From Paraburkholderia unamae (GTDB lineage: Bacteria; Pseudomonadota; Gammaproteobacteria; Burkholderiales; Burkholderiaceae), in contig NZ_QLSU01000020.1 in assembly GCF_003268775.1 (NCBI RefSeq), positions 95,489 through 159,488 of the forward strand: DNA of 64,000 nucleotides. Direction: 5' to 3'. The notes under the pieces were generated by a model. It made no database searches and was not told the origin of the DNA. It saw only the letters and a list, made by a program, of their open reading frames with translations. Position numbers and translations under genes: made by a program. Below, piece after piece: positions 42,062 through 51,233 of this stretch (the stretch's first letter is position 1; every line of letters begins with the position of its first letter).

Positions 42062-43513
42062 ATGGTTCAGATGGTAAAGGCCGTCCTGCTCGACCGCTTA
42101 TGGGCCCGCATGAATGAACGCGGCGACTTCCCCATGCTGTCGCAATCGCTGCGCACCACGGTCGCGGCGATGACGAACGACGACTACGATTTCAGCGCGC
42201 TCGTGAAGGTCGTGCTCTCGGATTTCGCGCTCACGCAGAAAGTGCTGCGGCTCGCGAATTCGGCCATGTACATGGCGTTCGGCGGCAACATCACCACCGT
42301 CACGCGCGCGCTGATGGTGCTCGGCATGGACGCCGTGGGCCACCTCGTCGTCGGCCTGAAGATCGTCGATCACTTCCATCACAGCGCGCCGCGCCGTATC
42401 GACGCCAAGCTCGAACTGAACCGCACGATGCTCTCGGGCTGCGTCGCGCGCAAGCTCACCGAAAACGGCGACCTGCGCGCGGGCGAAGAGGCCGTGGTCT
42501 GCACGCTCATGCGCCAGGTAGGCAAGCTGCTCGTGGTGTTCTATCTCGAACCCGAGTGGGACCAGATTCGCCGCGAGATCGAAGAAGGCGCGAGCGACGA
42601 CGAGGCCTGCCTCGACGTGCTCGGCGTGACCTTCGAGGAACTGGGCATGGAGGCCGCCTCGCGCTGGCGCCTGCCCGACACGATTCGCGCGGGCATGGGC
42701 CAGTACGACCCCGCCGACAACGAATCGCGCCAGGTGCAGTGGCTGCGCGCCACCACCAACTATTCGACCGAAGTGGCGCGCGTGCTGACCACGACGGGCC
42801 TCTCCGACGAAATGCGCGAAACGCATATCGCCGAGCTTGCGCAACACTACGGCCGCGCGCTCTCGATCGACGCCGACGTGCTCGTGCAAATGAGCCTTGC
42901 GCTTGCGCGCGAGGAAGCCGAAGACGGCGTGATGCGCGAAATCGTCGAGTTGCGCGCCAACGCCGACGCCATCGCGCGCGAGGCGCTCGACCCCGAGGCG
43001 CGCATCGCGGCGGGCGTCGAGGACTTGCGCGCGCTGCCGCTTGAAAGCGCGCTCGGCACCGCGCTCACGCTCGCCACCGAAACCGTGCTCGCGGGTCTGG
43101 GCTTCGCGCGCTCCGTGGTGTTCGTGCGGCGCGGCGCGAACATGTTCGAAGCGCAACACGGCTTCGGTCCGCATATGGGCGAAGTGTTGCCCAAGCTCTC
43201 GTTCTCCGCCGCGTTCCAGCCCGACGTGTTCCATCTCGCGATTGCGAACAAGGTGGGCATTTTCATCGAGAACGCGCGCGACGCGAAAATGCTCGCGCGT
43301 CTGCCGGCCTGGTATCGCGAGAGCTTCGAAGACGCGCGCGCATTCGTGCTGCTGCCCGTGGGCGCGGCCGGTGAATCGCCCGTGGCGCTCATGTATGGAG
43401 ACTGGCTCGTGAGCCAGGAGCCGCGCCGCATCTCGCAGAAAGAGATGAGCGCGCTGAACGACCTCGCCCAGCAGCTCTCGCGCTTTTTCGCGCACACTCC
43501 GCAGACCGTCTGA
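42062..43513 (+). CDS. HDOD-GAF signalling protein
   Basis: A 483-residue protein. HDOD domain at about 15-230 (FPMLSQSLRTTVAAMTNDDYDFSALVKVVLSDFALTQKVLRLANSAMY; TRALMVLGMDAVGHLVVGLK), a linker of acidic helices, and a GAF-like C-terminal domain (about 330-475) with LATETVLAGLGFARSVVFVRRG and FVLLPVGAAGESPVALMYGDW. HDOD domains are relatives of HD phosphohydrolases without the metal residues and act as adaptors in signal networks. The gene directly follows the PAS-GGDEF-EAL gene and is probably co-transcribed from the sigma-28-type promoter. Confidence 0.83.
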   Translation: MVQMVKAVLLDRLWARMNERGDFPMLSQSLRTTVAAMTNDDYDFSALVKVVLSDFALTQKVLRLANSAMYMAFGGNITTVTRALMVLGMDAVGHLVVGLKIVDHFHHSAPRRIDAKLELNRTMLSGCVARKLTENGDLRAGEEAVVCTLMRQVGKLLVVFYLEPEWDQIRREIEEGASDDEACLDVLGVTFEELGMEAASRWRLPDTIRAGMGQYDPADNESRQVQWLRATTNYSTEVARVLTTTGLSDEMRETHIAELAQHYGRALSIDADVLVQMSLALAREEAEDGVMREIVELRANADAIAREALDPEARIAAGVEDLRALPLESALGTALTLATETVLAGLGFARSVVFVRRGANMFEAQHGFGPHMGEVLPKLSFSAAFQPDVFHLAIANKVGIFIENARDAKMLARLPAWYRESFEDARAFVLLPVGAAGESPVALMYGDWLVSQEPRRISQKEMSALNDLAQQLSRFFAHTPQTV

Positions 43514-43581
43514 TCAGGCTAGCTGCTTAGGGCACCTGATCAGCCCGTCTGAGCAGACCGGTGGCGCACCGTCGCGCCACC
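43510..43581. terminator. Paired inverted repeats between convergent signalling genes
   Basis: Two perfect inverted repeats fill the gap: CTGATCAGG / CCTGATCAG (43510-43518 and 43535-43543), and a hairpin GGTGGCGC / GCGCCACC with a 6-base loop (43560-43581). No T-tract follows, so function as terminator is only likely from position. Confidence 0.4.
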
Positions 43582-43599
43582 CTGCCCTTCGGTTCCGGC

Positions 43600-44982
43600 T
43601 CAGTCCTCGATGCGCTCCAGCCCTTCGTCCTCGGCATTGCGCCCGGACGTGCCCGCCCATTCCGCAGCCGCCAGCGAGAGCGCCGCGACCGTGGCCGCGT
43701 CGAGCGGCGCAAGCTCCTGACACAGTGCATCCACGCGCGCCCAGTCCGCGCGTTCTAGCGCCTCGGACAGATCCAGCAAACGCCCGAGCACGCCCTCACG
43801 CTTCACGATGGCCGTGCGGATCGGCCGCGCGAGCGTGAGCACTTCGAGCGTGCCTTCGAGCGAGCCGCCGAACACCGCCTCGACAAACGAGAACACGCCC
43901 ACGAGGAACGCCGCGTCTTCCTCTTCGAGATGCGCCTTGGCCAGTTGCGTCACGGCGACTTCCATGAAGCGCGCGCGCGTGGCCACGAGTTGCAGCAGCG
44001 GATCGTCCTCGGCGGCGATCTTGCGGCCGTCCGCGTAGAGCAGCAGTTGCGTCCAGCGCGCGATGGCGTTGGTGCCGGTGGCGTTGATCGCCTCGCGCAG
44101 CGTCGTCACCTTGCGCCCGATGTTCATGCTGCCCGAGTTGGCAAGGCGCATGAGATGCATCACGAGCACGGGATTGAGTTTGAGCTCCGCTTCGAGCTGC
44201 GCGACAGTGGGTTCGGCGGCAAGCAGATGAAGCAGATTCAAAAGCGCCTGGCGCGGCGCGCTGGAGCGCCGCGCGCCGCCGTGCGGCTTCGCGAAGTAAT
44301 AGCCCTGGAAACGGTCGAAACCGAGGTCGTGCGCGCGCTGATAGTCTTCCTGCGTCTCGACGCCCATGGCGACGAGCAGCTTGCCCGCCGACTTCATCAC
44401 GCTGGCGAATTTGGGCAGCAGCGCGGGCGCGATCTCGCGGATGTCGATCTTGATGGCGTCCACATACGGCAGCAGCTTCGCAAACGACTCGTCCGCCTTC
44501 GACACGTGGTCGAGCGCGAAGCGGTAGCGGCGCCGGTGCAGCGCAATGAGCCGCGCGATGAGTTCCGGGTCCGCGCCGATATCCACCGGCAGTTCGAGCA
44601 TCACGCGCTCGGCGCTCACGCGCTGCAAGGCGTCGTCAAAGAGCGCATCGCGCGTCATGTCGAGCCACGCGGGATGCCCCGCCAGCGCGGCGCGCAAGGC
44701 GGGCGCGCTGAACGCGCCGATCAGCGCCGAGCCGGTGACGGAGGGTTTGGGCGGCATGCCGGCGGCGACATCTTTCGCGGCGGCTTCGGCCTCGCGTTCG
44801 ATATCGGCGGCCTCGCGCCTGTCGATGAGGCGCGGCAGCGTCTCGAACGCACAGAGCAAGCCTTCCCGGTCCAGCATGGGCAGGCGGGCGAAGTACACAT
44901 CGATGGGCGGGCCGGCCTGTTCCGGCGACGCGTCGCCCGCGACTCCTGACATTTGCAGCCGATCTGCGGCGTTCAAGCTCAT
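43600..44982 (-). CDS. EAL-HDOD signalling protein 2
   Basis: A 460-residue paralogue of the protein at 38301-39755. The EAL-like part (about 25-235) starts VYFARLPMLDREGLLCAFETLPRLI and lacks the EAL triplet and the acidic metal residues; it ends with RFQGYYFAKPHGG, as does the paralogue (FQGYFFARP). The HDOD domain (about 240-450) has LMRLANSGSMNIGRKVTTLREAINATGTNAIARW. It is therefore a non-catalytic signalling protein. Convergent with the HDOD-GAF gene. Confidence 0.83.
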   Translation of the reverse strand: MSLNAADRLQMSGVAGDASPEQAGPPIDVYFARLPMLDREGLLCAFETLPRLIDRREAADIEREAEAAAKDVAAGMPPKPSVTGSALIGAFSAPALRAALAGHPAWLDMTRDALFDDALQRVSAERVMLELPVDIGADPELIARLIALHRRRYRFALDHVSKADESFAKLLPYVDAIKIDIREIAPALLPKFASVMKSAGKLLVAMGVETQEDYQRAHDLGFDRFQGYYFAKPHGGARRSSAPRQALLNLLHLLAAEPTVAQLEAELKLNPVLVMHLMRLANSGSMNIGRKVTTLREAINATGTNAIARWTQLLLYADGRKIAAEDDPLLQLVATRARFMEVAVTQLAKAHLEEEDAAFLVGVFSFVEAVFGGSLEGTLEVLTLARPIRTAIVKREGVLGRLLDLSEALERADWARVDALCQELAPLDAATVAALSLAAAEWAGTSGRNAEDEGLERIED

Positions 44983-45306
44983 GGGATCCCCCGCGCGGCG
45001 TCGCGTTCGTGGCGACGCCCTGGTCCTTGTCTCTTGGCATGCCGCAACCGTTTGCGCAAACGCCGGCCGCGGCTCGTTCTGCGGTCGATTTTATCCTGGC
45101 CGGTAAGACTCTGAAATGAAGATCGCGTCGATTCAGCGGATTTTTCGCGGGTTTTTCGAGCTTCCGTCCGGCTTACACAGGTCGCGCGGCACGACCGGCT
45201 CGATACTTGATATGGAATCCGAAGCAAATGGCTCAAAACAAGACCGACCGGCCGGACATCATCCGGCCGGCCGGCCATCGCGCTTAGGGTAATACGGGCC
45301 GCGCGA
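44983..45306. other. Intergenic region between EAL-HDOD gene 2 and the binding-protein gene
   Basis: 324 bp, no gene. The right end holds a hairpin for the minus-strand binding-protein transcript: arms 45248-45256 and 45262-45270 (CCGGCCGGA / TCCGGCCGG on the minus strand) with a 5-base loop and a loose T-rich stretch after it. The left end must hold the promoter of EAL-HDOD gene 2; I could not identify it. Confidence 0.5.
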
Positions 45307-46098
45307 TTACTTGAGCACGACCTTCACGTCGAAGTACTTCGCGGCGATGCGATCGAGCGTGCCGTCGGCCTTGAGATCCTTGAGCGCACCGTTGAGCGCG
45401 GCCTTGAGCGCCGCGTCGTTCTTGCGCAGGCCGTAGCCCACGCCTTCGCCGAGCAGTTTGGCGTCCACGACCTGCGGGCCCGCGAACGCGAAGCCCGCGC
45501 CCTGCGGCTTGTTCAGGAAGCCCTTCGAAGCGGCTTCGGCGTCCTGGAACGAGGCGTCGAGGCGGCCCGCAACGAGGTCCGCGTAGATCTGGTCCTGGGT
45601 CTGGTACGGCACGACGTCGACGCCCGCGGGCGCCCACTTCGCCTTCGCGTAGGTTTCCTGGATCGTGCCCTGGAGCACGCCCACGTGCTTGCCCTTGAGC
45701 GACTCGGGCGTGGGCAGCAGCGGGCTGCCCTTCTTCGCGATCATCTGGTTCGGAATCGCGTAGATCGGGTCGGTGAAGTCGATGGCCTGGCGGCGCTGGT
45801 CCGTGATCGACATGTCCGAGTTGATCGCATTGAACTTGCGCGCCTGGAGCGCCGGAATCAGGCCGTCGAACGAGTTCTCCACCCACACGCACTTCGCCTT
45901 GAGCTTCGCGCAAACGGCGTTACCCACGTCGATATCGAAGCCTTGCAGCTCACCCGCGGGCGTCTTCGATTCGAACGGCGCGTACGACGCCTCCAGGCCG
46001 AAGCGGACTTCCTTGATATCGGCTGCGTGTGCGGCGCCGGCCGTCATGGCGGCTGCGCAGAATGCGAGCGTTGCCAGCTTGTTCCAGTTCATCTTCAT
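45307..46098 (-). CDS. Basic amino acid ABC transporter, periplasmic binding protein
   Basis: A 263-residue substrate-binding protein from ATG 46098 (MKMNWNKLATL); signal peptide to about residue 25 (TAGAAHA). Type II SBP fold with FGLEASYAPFESKTPAGELQGFDIDVGNAVC, the lysine/arginine/ornithine-binding HisJ/ArgT signature, and NSDMSITDQRRQAIDFTDP. It should bind arginine or ornithine and deliver it to the AotQMP-like permease encoded at 54961-57191. It is separated from astE by 250 bp and has its own hairpin downstream, so it is likely a separate transcript; in many relatives this gene lies next to the permease genes. Confidence 0.87.
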   Translation of the reverse strand: MKMNWNKLATLAFCAAAMTAGAAHAADIKEVRFGLEASYAPFESKTPAGELQGFDIDVGNAVCAKLKAKCVWVENSFDGLIPALQARKFNAINSDMSITDQRRQAIDFTDPIYAIPNQMIAKKGSPLLPTPESLKGKHVGVLQGTIQETYAKAKWAPAGVDVVPYQTQDQIYADLVAGRLDASFQDAEAASKGFLNKPQGAGFAFAGPQVVDAKLLGEGVGYGLRKNDAALKAALNGALKDLKADGTLDRIAAKYFDVKVVLK

Positions 46099-46346
46099 CA
46101 GTGTCTCGTTCCAGTCAGATAAGTGGCGCCGGCAGGGACCGGTCAGGCAAATCGACGGGCTGCGGGCGCCGGCACAGGATCGCTGCGCCAAAATCACGGC
46201 TCAATCGCAGGCACCCGGTTTGGTGCGCCGCAACAAGCGCGCGGGCGGCATTGTACCGCGCGCGCACGCGAGCCTCCGCGCGTAGCCTGCGGCCGGCGCG
46301 GGGCGCTGAACATGCAATTGGGTGTCGTGGATGCGCAAGCGCGCGC

Positions 46347-47399
46347 TCAGGCGAGTGCGGCGAGCGTCTCCCGGGTGGTGTCGACGACGAGCAGGCCCGC
46401 GCGCAAACCGGGCTTCACGCTCGGATTCGGAAACACGATGCGCTCCTCGTCGTGCTCCACGACATAGCGGTACGCGCCGTCCTCGGCCAGCACCTCGCCG
46501 CGCGCGAAGGGCGTGAAGTTGGGCACATCGGCGGCAACGTGGAGCTTGAGCGCATCGCTTTGCTTTGTGATCTGGCCGATCACCGTGAAGACGCGCGGCA
46601 TGGGCGCGGTATCGAGCGAAGGCGTCTCGCCCGCCACGAGGCGGCGCACGGCGGCATCCGCGCTCGCGAAGCGCGCGAGGTCGTTCTCGCCGAAAGGCCG
46701 CACCTTGCCCAGTTCGAGCGTGCAGGCAAGCGCGCCGCACGTTTCGGCCGTAAACGACGACAAGGTGGGGCCCTTCTCCGTGTGAATCAGCACGGCCGCG
46801 ATGCGTGCGTCGGCGAGCCATTCGAGCATGGCACGCGAGGGCTGCTCGCCTGTATGCGGCAGCAGCGCGAACTGCTCGAACGCGGACGCGCGAATCGCCG
46901 TATGCATGTCGAGATGCCAGCGTGCCAGCGGCGCCTGCCCGGCGCGCGCGAAAAAGCGCTCCACCATCGCTTCGAGCGCGACGGCGCGCGGCGCTTCGCG
47001 GCTTTGCGGCACGCGGGCATGGCGGCCGCCGAACAGGCGATTGAGATCGTCGTCGAGATAGCGCTCGCCCGCGCGCATCGCGCCCGCGTTGCCGAGCACC
47101 ACGAGCACCCGGCAAGCGAGCGGCGCGCGGCCCGCCGCGAGGTCGGCCACGAGTTGCGAGAGCAATTCGATCGGCGCGGTCTCGTCGCCGTGCACGCCCG
47201 CCGAGAGCAGCACGCTGCGCGTCGCAGCGTCTTCATGCGCCGGTTCGAGTTCGAGCACGCCCTCGTCATGCCACTGCCAGCGCACGCCGCCCGCGCATTC
47301 GCCGCGCGCCTCGCCGGGCGTCGCGGGGCGCTCGCCCGCGAGCGTGTAGCCGAGAAAATCCGCAAGCGGCGTGACGGGCGTATCAGCGCTGGAAGTCAT
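46347..47399 (-). CDS. astE: Succinylglutamate desuccinylase
   Basis: A 350-residue zinc deacylase of the aspartoacylase/AstE family. Zinc ligands H70 and E73 in HGDET and H166 in LDMHTAIR; DLNR at 119-122 is the substrate carboxylate-binding motif. It performs the last AST step, N-succinylglutamate to glutamate and succinate. The gene start overlaps the end of astB by 17 bp, so translation is coupled. It is the most promoter-distal catabolic gene of the cluster. Confidence 0.9.
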   Translation of the reverse strand: MTSSADTPVTPLADFLGYTLAGERPATPGEARGECAGGVRWQWHDEGVLELEPAHEDAATRSVLLSAGVHGDETAPIELLSQLVADLAAGRAPLACRVLVVLGNAGAMRAGERYLDDDLNRLFGGRHARVPQSREAPRAVALEAMVERFFARAGQAPLARWHLDMHTAIRASAFEQFALLPHTGEQPSRAMLEWLADARIAAVLIHTEKGPTLSSFTAETCGALACTLELGKVRPFGENDLARFASADAAVRRLVAGETPSLDTAPMPRVFTVIGQITKQSDALKLHVAADVPNFTPFARGEVLAEDGAYRYVVEHDEERIVFPNPSVKPGLRAGLLVVDTTRETLAALA

Positions 47400-48723
47400 A
47401 GAGCGATCCGAGCCCGAGAATCTGCGTCAGCTCGTCGAGCGCCGTGCGCGACTCGACGAGCAGCGCCGGATCGGTGAGATCCTGCGGCGCGAGCCGGTCG
47501 CGATAGTGCCGTTCGATCCAGCCGTCGAGGCGCGTGAAGAGCGCGTCGTTCATCCACACGCCCGGCGCCGTCGCGGCGCGCTCCTCGTCGGTGAGCGCGA
47601 CACGCAAGCGCAGGCACGCGGGGCCGCCGCCGTTCTTCATGCTCTCACGCAGGTCGAACACGAGCACCTCGTCGATGGGCCCGCTGCTCGCCACCAGTTC
47701 GTCGAGATAGATCGCCACGTGCGGATTCTCGCGGCACTCCTGCGGCACGACGAGAATCTGCGTGCCGTCGGCGCGGCTCAGCAACTGGCTGTTGAACAGA
47801 TACGACGAGACCGCGTCCGCCACGCTCACGCGCGCCTCGGGCACTTCGATCACATGAAACGGCGCGTCGTGGGCCGCGAGCTTCGTGCGCAGTTCGTCGT
47901 ACACCGCCTTCTGCTCGACGAACGCGCGCTCGTGACAGAACAGCGTGCTGCGGTTGCCCACTGCGATCACGTCGTTGTGGAACACGCCCGCGTCGATCAC
48001 ATCGGGGTTCTGCTGCGCGAACACCGTGCCTGCGTCGCTCAGGCCGTGGCGCTGCGCAATCGCGCGGCTCGCCTCGAAAGTCTGCCGCGCGGGGTAGCGC
48101 TTCGGCTCCGGCCCGCGGCGATATTCGCTGCGCCCGTAGACGAAGAACTCCACGCCGCGCTCGCCGTACTGCGCGCAAAAACGCGTGTGGTTCGCCGCGC
48201 CCTCGTCGCCGAGCGCGGGCGTGCCGGGCAGCGCATCGTGCACCATGAAGTGCGCCGGGTCCGCGAACACCGTGCCGAGCGTGCGGCGCGTGGCCTCGTG
48301 CTCGATCGCGCGATGCAGCTTGCTACAAAGGTTCGCGGGCGTGAAATGCACGCGCCGGTTCGGCGTGTCGGCCGAGGGGCTCACCGTGGCCGCGTTCGCG
48401 GTCCACATGGCCGAAGCCGAGCTTGCCGCGGCGAGCAGTTCGGGCGCCTCTTTCGCGGCGCGCGCAATCGCTTCGGCATCCTTACCGCCGAAACCCAGTT
48501 CGCGCAGCAAGCGAATGGACGGGCGCTCCTGGGGCGGCAGCACGCCCTGCGCAAAGCCGAGATCGGCGAGCCGCTTCATCTTGCGCAGGCCCTGCTGCGC
48601 GGCGGCGCGCGGGTTGGCCACGGACTTCTCGTTGCTTTGCGAGGCGACGTTGCCGAACGACAGCCCGGCGTAGTTATGCGTGGGGCCGACGAGTCCGTCG
48701 AAGTTGGCTTCAAGGGTTTGCAT
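47383..48723 (-). CDS. astB: N-succinylarginine dihydrolase
   Basis: A 446-residue amidinotransferase-fold enzyme, the expected family length. Starts MQTLEANFDGLVGPTHNYAGLSFGN, typical for AstB; the catalytic Cys lies near the C-terminus in KNGGGPACLRLRV, with GNDVIAVGN-like HNDVIAVGNRS before it. Converts N2-succinylarginine to succinylornithine, two NH3 and CO2, the second AST step. Lies 9 bp after astD and overlaps astE. Confidence 0.93.
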   Translation of the reverse strand: MQTLEANFDGLVGPTHNYAGLSFGNVASQSNEKSVANPRAAAQQGLRKMKRLADLGFAQGVLPPQERPSIRLLRELGFGGKDAEAIARAAKEAPELLAAASSASAMWTANAATVSPSADTPNRRVHFTPANLCSKLHRAIEHEATRRTLGTVFADPAHFMVHDALPGTPALGDEGAANHTRFCAQYGERGVEFFVYGRSEYRRGPEPKRYPARQTFEASRAIAQRHGLSDAGTVFAQQNPDVIDAGVFHNDVIAVGNRSTLFCHERAFVEQKAVYDELRTKLAAHDAPFHVIEVPEARVSVADAVSSYLFNSQLLSRADGTQILVVPQECRENPHVAIYLDELVASSGPIDEVLVFDLRESMKNGGGPACLRLRVALTDEERAATAPGVWMNDALFTRLDGWIERHYRDRLAPQDLTDPALLVESRTALDELTQILGLGSLYDFQR

Positions 48724-48732
48724 CGTCGTTCC

Positions 48733-50196
48733 TTAGAAGTGGAGGCCCGGCGAAAGGCTCGCGGGCATCTGCAATTGCGCGCTTTCCACCGAGGCCATCG
48801 GGTAGGCGCAGTAATCGGCTGCGTAATACGCACTCGGCCGGTGATTGCCCGAACGCCCCGAGCCGCCGAACGGCGCACCGCTCGACGCGCCGTTGGTCGG
48901 CCGGTTCCAGTTCACCACGCCCGCGCGAATCTCGCGCGTGAAGCGTTGCCACAGCGCTTCGTCGTCGGCAAGCAGACCCGCCGAGAGGCCGAAGGCCGTG
49001 TTGTTGGCCTGCGCGATGGCGTCGTCGAAGCCCGCGTAGCGGGTGATCTGCACGAGCGGCCCAAAGTGCTCCTCATCCGGCAGATCGGCCACACCGGTCA
49101 CGTCGAGGATTGCGGGAGTCACGAAACCGAGCGCCGCATCGCGTTGCGCCATCGGCAGCAAGGTGCGTGCGCCGCGCGCTTGCAACTGCGCCTGCGCGGC
49201 CACGAGCTTGGCCGCCGCGCGCGCCGAAATCACGGCGCCCATGAACGGTTGCGGCTCGGCGTCGTACTCGCCCACCGTGATGCGCGAACTCACTTCGACG
49301 AAGCGCGCGAGAAAGCGCTCGCCGAATGCGTCCGAGGGCACCAGCATGCGGCGCGCGCAGGTGCAGCGCTGTCCCGCCGAGAGAAACGCCGACTGGATCG
49401 CGTGATGCACGGCCGCGTCGATGTCCTCGACCTGCGCGACCACGAGCGGATTGTTGCCGCCCATTTCCAGTGCCAGCACGATCTCGGGCCGCCCGCCGAA
49501 CTGGCGGTGCAGCAGCGTGCCCGTGTCGGAGCTGCCCGTGAAGAAGAGGCCGTCGATCTGCCGGTGATTGGCGAGCGCGACACCCGTGTCGCGCTCGCCC
49601 TGCACGAGGTTCAGCACGCCCGCGGGCAAGCCCGCTTCGTGCCATAACTCGACCGTTGCGCGCGCAACGTCAGGCGCAAGCTCGGATGGCTTGAACACCA
49701 CGGCATTGCCCGCGATCAGCGCGGGCACGATATGGCCGTTGGGCAAATGGCCCGGAAAGTTATACGGCCCGAACACGGCGACGACGCCATGCGGGCGATG
49801 GCGCAGCACCGCCTCGCCATCGGCCATCGGCGCACGCTTTTCGCCGGTGCGCTCGCCGTATGCCGTGATCGAGATGGCGACCTTCGCGGCCATCGAAGCC
49901 GCTTCGGTGCGCGCTTCCCAGAGCGGCTTGCCCGTCTCGCGGCCGATAGCCTGGGCGAGCATTTCCTTCTTTTCGGTGACGAGCGCGGCGAAGCGCTTGA
50001 CGATTTCGCAGCGCGTTTCGAGCGGCGTTTGCGACCATTCGGCGAATGCGCGGCGCGCGGCGTTGACCGCGCGATCGACATCGCTTTCGCTTGCGGCATG
50101 GCCGCTCCACACCGTCTTGCCGGTGCCGGGATTGCGCGAGGCGAACGCGTGGCCCGAAGCCGCGCCCCATTGCCCATCGATGTAAAGCTCGTTCAT
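48733..50196 (-). CDS. astD: Succinylglutamate semialdehyde dehydrogenase
   Basis: A 487-residue aldehyde dehydrogenase. ATG 50196 (MNELYIDGQW) with AAAGG seven bases upstream gives the usual family length; a second ATG six bases upstream overlaps the astA stop as ATGA. Catalytic C278 in SAGQRCTCARRML and general base E244 in LALEMGGNNP; the nucleotide-binding FTGSSDTG follows. Oxidises N-succinylglutamate semialdehyde with NAD+. Placed between astA and astB. Confidence 0.93.
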   Translation of the reverse strand: MNELYIDGQWGAASGHAFASRNPGTGKTVWSGHAASESDVDRAVNAARRAFAEWSQTPLETRCEIVKRFAALVTEKKEMLAQAIGRETGKPLWEARTEAASMAAKVAISITAYGERTGEKRAPMADGEAVLRHRPHGVVAVFGPYNFPGHLPNGHIVPALIAGNAVVFKPSELAPDVARATVELWHEAGLPAGVLNLVQGERDTGVALANHRQIDGLFFTGSSDTGTLLHRQFGGRPEIVLALEMGGNNPLVVAQVEDIDAAVHHAIQSAFLSAGQRCTCARRMLVPSDAFGERFLARFVEVSSRITVGEYDAEPQPFMGAVISARAAAKLVAAQAQLQARGARTLLPMAQRDAALGFVTPAILDVTGVADLPDEEHFGPLVQITRYAGFDDAIAQANNTAFGLSAGLLADDEALWQRFTREIRAGVVNWNRPTNGASSGAPFGGSGRSGNHRPSAYYAADYCAYPMASVESAQLQMPASLSPGLHF

Positions 50197-50198
50197 GG

Positions 50199-51233
50199 TC
50201 ATCCTTTGTGTTGCTTCGGGGCGGGGCCGAGCACGCGCACCAGTTCGCCCGCCGCGACGTTGAGCGACGCCGCCTCCTGGGCGCTCAGCGTGAGCACGCC
50301 GTCGTGCACGACGCCCGGCGCGAAGCCCACGCGAAAATCGCCGAGCGACGTGTTCGAGACGAGCGAGCTCACGCCCGCCTCTGCTTGCGCCGCGCCGATC
50401 TCGACCGGCACCAGCACGCTGTCGCGCACCGTGCGCAGGTCGCCGACATGGCATTCGAGCACCGGACCCGCGTCGAAGATATCGACGTGATTCTCGTAGC
50501 GCAGCCCCTCGGCTTCGAGCATGCGGCGCGCGGGAATCGTGTCGGCATGCGTGAGACCCACACAGGCCTGCGCCTCCTCGGGCAGCAGTTCGACGTACAC
50601 CGGGTAGCGCGGCATCAATTCCGCGAGAAACGACTTGCGACCGTGCGAACTGAGATAGTCGGCGGCGTTGAAATCGATCTGATAGAAGTGCGAACCGACG
50701 GCGCGCCAGAACGGCGACGTGCCCTCCGAATCGAAATGGCCGCGCAGTTCCGCGCACAGGCGTTCGGGAAAGCGCTCGCGAAACTGCGCGATGAACATGA
50801 AGCGCGAGCGCGAAAGCAGGCTGCCCATGCCGCCCGTACGGTAACGCGGCGAGAGAAAGAGCGAGCAGACCTCGGCATAGCCCGTGAGATCGTGCGAGAT
50901 GTTGAGCGCGCGCATGCGCGTCCAGATGCCCAGCTCCTGGCTCGCGTGCACCACCGTGCTCACGCGGTAGTTGTAGAACGGCTGCTCCAGTCCCACCGCC
51001 GTTTCGATGCCGCACACGCCGGCCACGTCGCCCGTCGCGCTGTCTTCCATCACGAAGAAGTAACCGGCTTCGCGCGGCGCGGCCTCGCCCGCCAGCGTGC
51101 GCCGCGTGCGCTCGATGCGCGCCTTGAGCGCCTCGCGGTCCGGCTTGAAGGTGGTGAGGCCGGGGCCCGTTTCCTGAGCGAGCGCGACGAGCGCGTCCAC
51201 GTCGCCCGTTTGCACGACGCGTACCACGATCAT
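50199..51233 (-). CDS. astA: Arginine N-succinyltransferase, AstA/AruG-type subunit
   Basis: A 344-residue protein of the AstA family: MIVVRVVQTGDVDALVALAQETGPGLTTF and, centrally, EVCSLFLSPRYRTGGMGSLLSRSRFMFIAQF and HFDSEGTSPFWRAVGSHFYQIDFNAADYLSSHGRKSFLAELMPRYPVYV, all diagnostic. Transfers succinyl from succinyl-CoA to the alpha-amino group of arginine, committing it to the AST route. Overlaps the preceding aruF stop as ATGA and its own stop overlaps the astD start region. Confidence 0.93.
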   Translation of the reverse strand: MIVVRVVQTGDVDALVALAQETGPGLTTFKPDREALKARIERTRRTLAGEAAPREAGYFFVMEDSATGDVAGVCGIETAVGLEQPFYNYRVSTVVHASQELGIWTRMRALNISHDLTGYAEVCSLFLSPRYRTGGMGSLLSRSRFMFIAQFRERFPERLCAELRGHFDSEGTSPFWRAVGSHFYQIDFNAADYLSSHGRKSFLAELMPRYPVYVELLPEEAQACVGLTHADTIPARRMLEAEGLRYENHVDIFDAGPVLECHVGDLRTVRDSVLVPVEIGAAQAEAGVSSLVSNTSLGDFRVGFAPGVVHDGVLTLSAQEAASLNVAAGELVRVLGPAPKQHKG

